NCBI RefSeq assembly: GCF_020193655.1
Contig: NZ_JADYVE010000003.1
Location: forward strand, 248,001 to 312,000
DNA length: 64,000 nucleotides
Direction: 5' to 3'
From: Ensifer sp. IC3342
Lineage (GTDB): Bacteria > Pseudomonadota > Alphaproteobacteria > Rhizobiales > Rhizobiaceae
The translations under genes and the position numbers were made by a program. Under the pieces are notes generated by a model. That model ran no database searches. It was not told the origin of the DNA and saw only the letters and a program-made list of their open reading frames with translations. Shown here one piece after another: positions 62,227 to 64,000 of the stretch (within the stretch, counting starts at the first letter, position 1; the number at the start of each line of letters is the position of its first letter).

Positions 62227-62754
62227 TCACACAGCCTCCTTGCCGAGCATTGTCCGCAGACGCTTGCGCGCCTCATGGACGTGCCAGGAGATGGTCGCCT
62301 CGGAGCAGCCGAGCACGTCTGCCGCGGCGGCATGGCTCAAGCCTTCGGCGTAGACGAGCAGGACGGCATCGCATTGCTTCTCCGGCAGCGCCCGGACTGC
62401 CGTCCAGAGCGCTTCCTGGCGGTCCTCGTCCTGCCCGTCCGGTATGCCCTGCGCCACTTGATCCGACGCATAGGCCGCGATCTTGCGCTCGTCACGCACT
62501 CGACGGCGGCGATGGTCGCGCGCGGCGTTGAGCGTCAGCGTATAGAGCCAGGTGTGGAAACGGCTGGTGCCACGAAAGCCGCGAATAGCCGAGCCGAGGC
62601 GAATGCAGACATCCTGCGCGATATCCTCCGCATCGGTCACGTTGCCGGACCAGCGCCAGGCAACCGCGTGGACGAAATCATAGTGGCGCTCGACCAGAAG
62701 GCCGAAGGCCTCCCTGTCACCCCTCACCGCCCTTTCAACGAGTTCCGCGTCCAA
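62227..62754 (-). CDS. ECF-family RNA polymerase sigma factor
   Basis: A 175-residue sigma-70 family protein with region 2 (YDFVHAVAWRWSGNVTDAEDIAQDV) and region 4 (LPEKQCDAVLLVYAEGLSHAAAADVLGCSEATISWHVHEARKRL). No sigma region 1.1 or 3. The start appears to be TTG 62754; no ATG with a good ribosome site is visible upstream. Directly upstream of, and two nt from, the VWA protein gene, so the pair is likely one regulatory unit. Confidence 0.87.
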   Translation of the reverse strand: MDAELVERAVRGDREAFGLLVERHYDFVHAVAWRWSGNVTDAEDIAQDVCIRLGSAIRGFRGTSRFHTWLYTLTLNAARDHRRRRVRDERKIAAYASDQVAQGIPDGQDEDRQEALWTAVRALPEKQCDAVLLVYAEGLSHAAAADVLGCSEATISWHVHEARKRLRTMLGKEAV

Positions 62755-62829
62755 GTCCGTGCCCGCTTTCGACCTGTTTCCCCGTTAGACGTCCGTCGGC
62801 GACCGTTCCTTGGGCTGCGTTGAAAAAAA

Positions 62830-63597
62830 TTATCGCGGGAACGAAGCGACGACGGCGATAATCGGCCCGAGTGGGAACAACCGATCGTGACGATTGATCT
62901 CCGGTGCATAGAGGCTCGAAATCGTGCCGTCGAGAAAGAGCGCATTCGGGCAATCGAGCGCGTCGCGAAATAGCGTCGCAAAATCATGGAAGCGCACCGG
63001 CCGTTTCGACACCGCGAAGACGACCTCGCCGCCTTTCGTCACGCCGACGCCGTTGCGGGTTTTCAAACTATCGCTGTTCGGCAGGAAGCGCGGATGCAGC
63101 GACTCGTCGATCACCAGCATCGGCCCCGACTGCGTCGCAAAGCGCGGTTTGATACCGGCGGCGTGATAGGCCTCCGCCGCCATCACGCCCGCCTTGCCGT
63201 CACCGATGTAGAAGACGCCGTTCGGTAGCAGATGGAAATTGCCCCATCCGGAATTGGTATTGAGCGACGCCTGCTCCATGCCCTCCTCCACGTGCAGCCC
63301 GACCGGCGACAGATCCTCGTGATACATGCCGCCATTCATGGCGAAGATAAGGTATTCGTCGCGGTGCCGCAGTTCGAGCGACAACGCCTTGAAGGATTTG
63401 AACGGCACGCCCGCGTGGTCCTTATTGTAGAGGCGAATGTCGCTCGCCGCCGGGTCGAATGAGCAGACGACATAGTCCTCGCCGAGATGCTTCACGTCGC
63501 GGCAGGCAGCATCTGCGGCGTCAGCCGGCGAGGGTTTGGCAAAGCCGGCCGTCAGGATGGCGGCGCCGACGAGGAAGGCTTTCGGAAACAGTGGCAT
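62830..63597 (-). CDS. Secreted phosphodiester glycosidase-like protein (DUF2233 / NAGPA-type fold)
   Basis: A 255-residue protein with signal peptide MPLFPKAFLVGAAILTAGFA. The core pattern FAMNGGMYHEDLSPVGLHVEEG, NSGWGNFHLLPNGVFYIGDG and CPNALFLDGTISSLYAPE fits the phosphodiester glycosidase family. Start at ATG 63597; an ATG-less extension to 63636 is unlikely. Likely periplasmic. Substrate unknown. Confidence 0.8.
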   Translation of the reverse strand: MPLFPKAFLVGAAILTAGFAKPSPADAADAACRDVKHLGEDYVVCSFDPAASDIRLYNKDHAGVPFKSFKALSLELRHRDEYLIFAMNGGMYHEDLSPVGLHVEEGMEQASLNTNSGWGNFHLLPNGVFYIGDGKAGVMAAEAYHAAGIKPRFATQSGPMLVIDESLHPRFLPNSDSLKTRNGVGVTKGGEVVFAVSKRPVRFHDFATLFRDALDCPNALFLDGTISSLYAPEINRHDRLFPLGPIIAVVASFPR

Positions 63598-63678
63598 GGT
63601 TCGCGACTCGAAGCGGATCGTGACGTAGCATCGCATGGATTGCGGCGAAAATTGCAGCTTGCGTTCGCGATCGCGGAA

Positions 63679-63730
63679 AGCCCCTCATCTGCCTGCCGGC
63701 ACCTTCTCCCCGCAAGCGGGGCGAAGGGAC
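63679..63730. repeat. REP-like palindrome unit A
   Basis: CCCCTCATCTGCCTGCCGGC followed by a TTCTCCCCGC / GCGGGGCGAA hairpin. Paired with the related hairpin at 63798. Confidence 0.55.
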
Positions 63731-63797
63731 CCTCCGCGGCGGCTCGCTCGGCTAGCCGAACTGGAAGAAGGGACAAGCCGCGCGCCCTTTTAAGTCC

Positions 63798-63821
63798 CCT
63801 CTCCCCGCGTGCGGGGAGAGG
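63798..63821. repeat. REP-like palindrome unit B
   Basis: Perfect CCTCTCCCCGC / GCGGGGAGAGG hairpin followed by GTCAGGGTGAGGGG. A widespread type of alphaproteobacterial intergenic hairpin; ends transcripts in the convergent or tandem gap before 63849. Confidence 0.6.
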
Positions 63822-63848
63822 GTCAGGGTGAGGGGCAATCCGGGTCGG

Positions 63849-64000
63849 CTACAAACTCAGCGCCGCCATATGGAAACGCAGTTGCTGACCCGAATAACGA
63901 TAATCCCTCCCCACCGGACAGGCATCGCGCGAAAGGCAGCCGTGAGCGAGACAGCCGGCCGCCCCCGCCTGCGCCCTCAAATGGGCACGACAGCGCCCGA
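63849..64000 (-). CDS. 3' end of a Cys-rich, probably Fe-S protein (cut by window edge)
   Basis: The last 50 codons of a minus-strand gene. They read CRAHLRAQAGAAGCLAHGCL, then SRDACPVG, then DYRYSGQQLRFHMAALSL before the stop. Four Cys, with a closing CPVG, resemble the cluster-binding end of ferredoxin-like or epoxyqueuosine-reductase-like proteins. Too little is visible to assign. Confidence 0.45.
   Translation of the reverse strand, partial: GRCRAHLRAQAGAAGCLAHGCLSRDACPVGRDYRYSGQQLRFHMAALSL

Noticed and set aside
60530-62353. 607-codon frame antisense to the VWA protein gene
   Set aside because: Arg/Asp-rich shadow without motifs; the minus-strand frame has VWA and membrane features.

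Overview
The window looks like chromosomal DNA of a Sinorhizobium/Ensifer-type alphaproteobacterium. Evidence: high GC, RIME-like intergenic palindromes, an acpXL/lpxXL cluster for very-long-chain acylated lipid A, an oxygen-dependent-type cob gene set with a cobalamin riboswitch, and a cbb3 oxidase (fixNOQP/fixGHIS) with an fnrN/hemN pair under TTGAT-N4-ATCAA anaeroboxes. The species cannot be fixed from sequence alone. No tRNA, rRNA, CRISPR array, transposase or phage gene was seen.

Layout. 1-9.0 kb: a sugar operon on the minus strand (substrate-binding protein, two permeases, ATPase, cytoplasmic GH2 beta-mannosidase, truncated D-lyxose isomerase) with a divergent LacI regulator. 9.0-12 kb: small orphan genes and gnd. 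12-22.8 kb: the microaerobic block, with fixGHIS and fixNOQP separated by an AraC/SRPBCC/VOC insertion, and a hemerythrin gene divergent from fixN. 22.9-27.1 kb: an accessory patch with a GNAT acetyltransferase, a SARP-like HTH+TPR regulator followed by a 72-residue protein, and a PAS protein. 27.1-32.7 kb: lpxXL-adh-fabF-fabF-fabZ-acpXL on the minus strand. 32.8-35.1 kb: hemN and fnrN, divergent around an anaerobox. 35.1-52.3 kb: GDPD, then the cob genes in three groups (cobD-cobC-cobB-cobA-cobE; cobO-cobN-cobW-cobU behind a B12 riboswitch; cobQ), interrupted by a TSUP permease and a class III cyclase. 52.5-59.9 kb: a 47-codon gene with its own terminator, a betaine-type ABC transporter, a tautomerase/LysR pair, a betaine-homocysteine methyltransferase and a small orphan gene. 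59.9-64 kb: a repeat island, a VWA protein coupled to an ECF sigma factor, a secreted phosphodiester glycosidase-like protein and the 3' end of a Cys-rich protein.

Functional threads. (i) Low oxygen: FnrN probably drives fixN, fixG and hemN through three near-perfect anaeroboxes, and possibly the hemerythrin gene. (ii) B12: one riboswitch appears to govern cobU-cobW-cobN-cobO, with an unannotated 25-codon ORF with a strong Shine-Dalgarno lying between riboswitch and cobU. (iii) Envelope: the acpXL cluster pairs a catalytic ketoacyl synthase with a paralogue lacking the active-site Cys. (iv) Methyl-group/betaine use: the betaine-type transporter lies close to the betaine-homocysteine methyltransferase.

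The most unusual observations are an in-frame palindromic-repeat insertion inside cobN, the 25-codon ORF between riboswitch and cobU, a 28-residue single-helix peptide after the fixP terminator, and the SARP-like regulator with its small partner protein.
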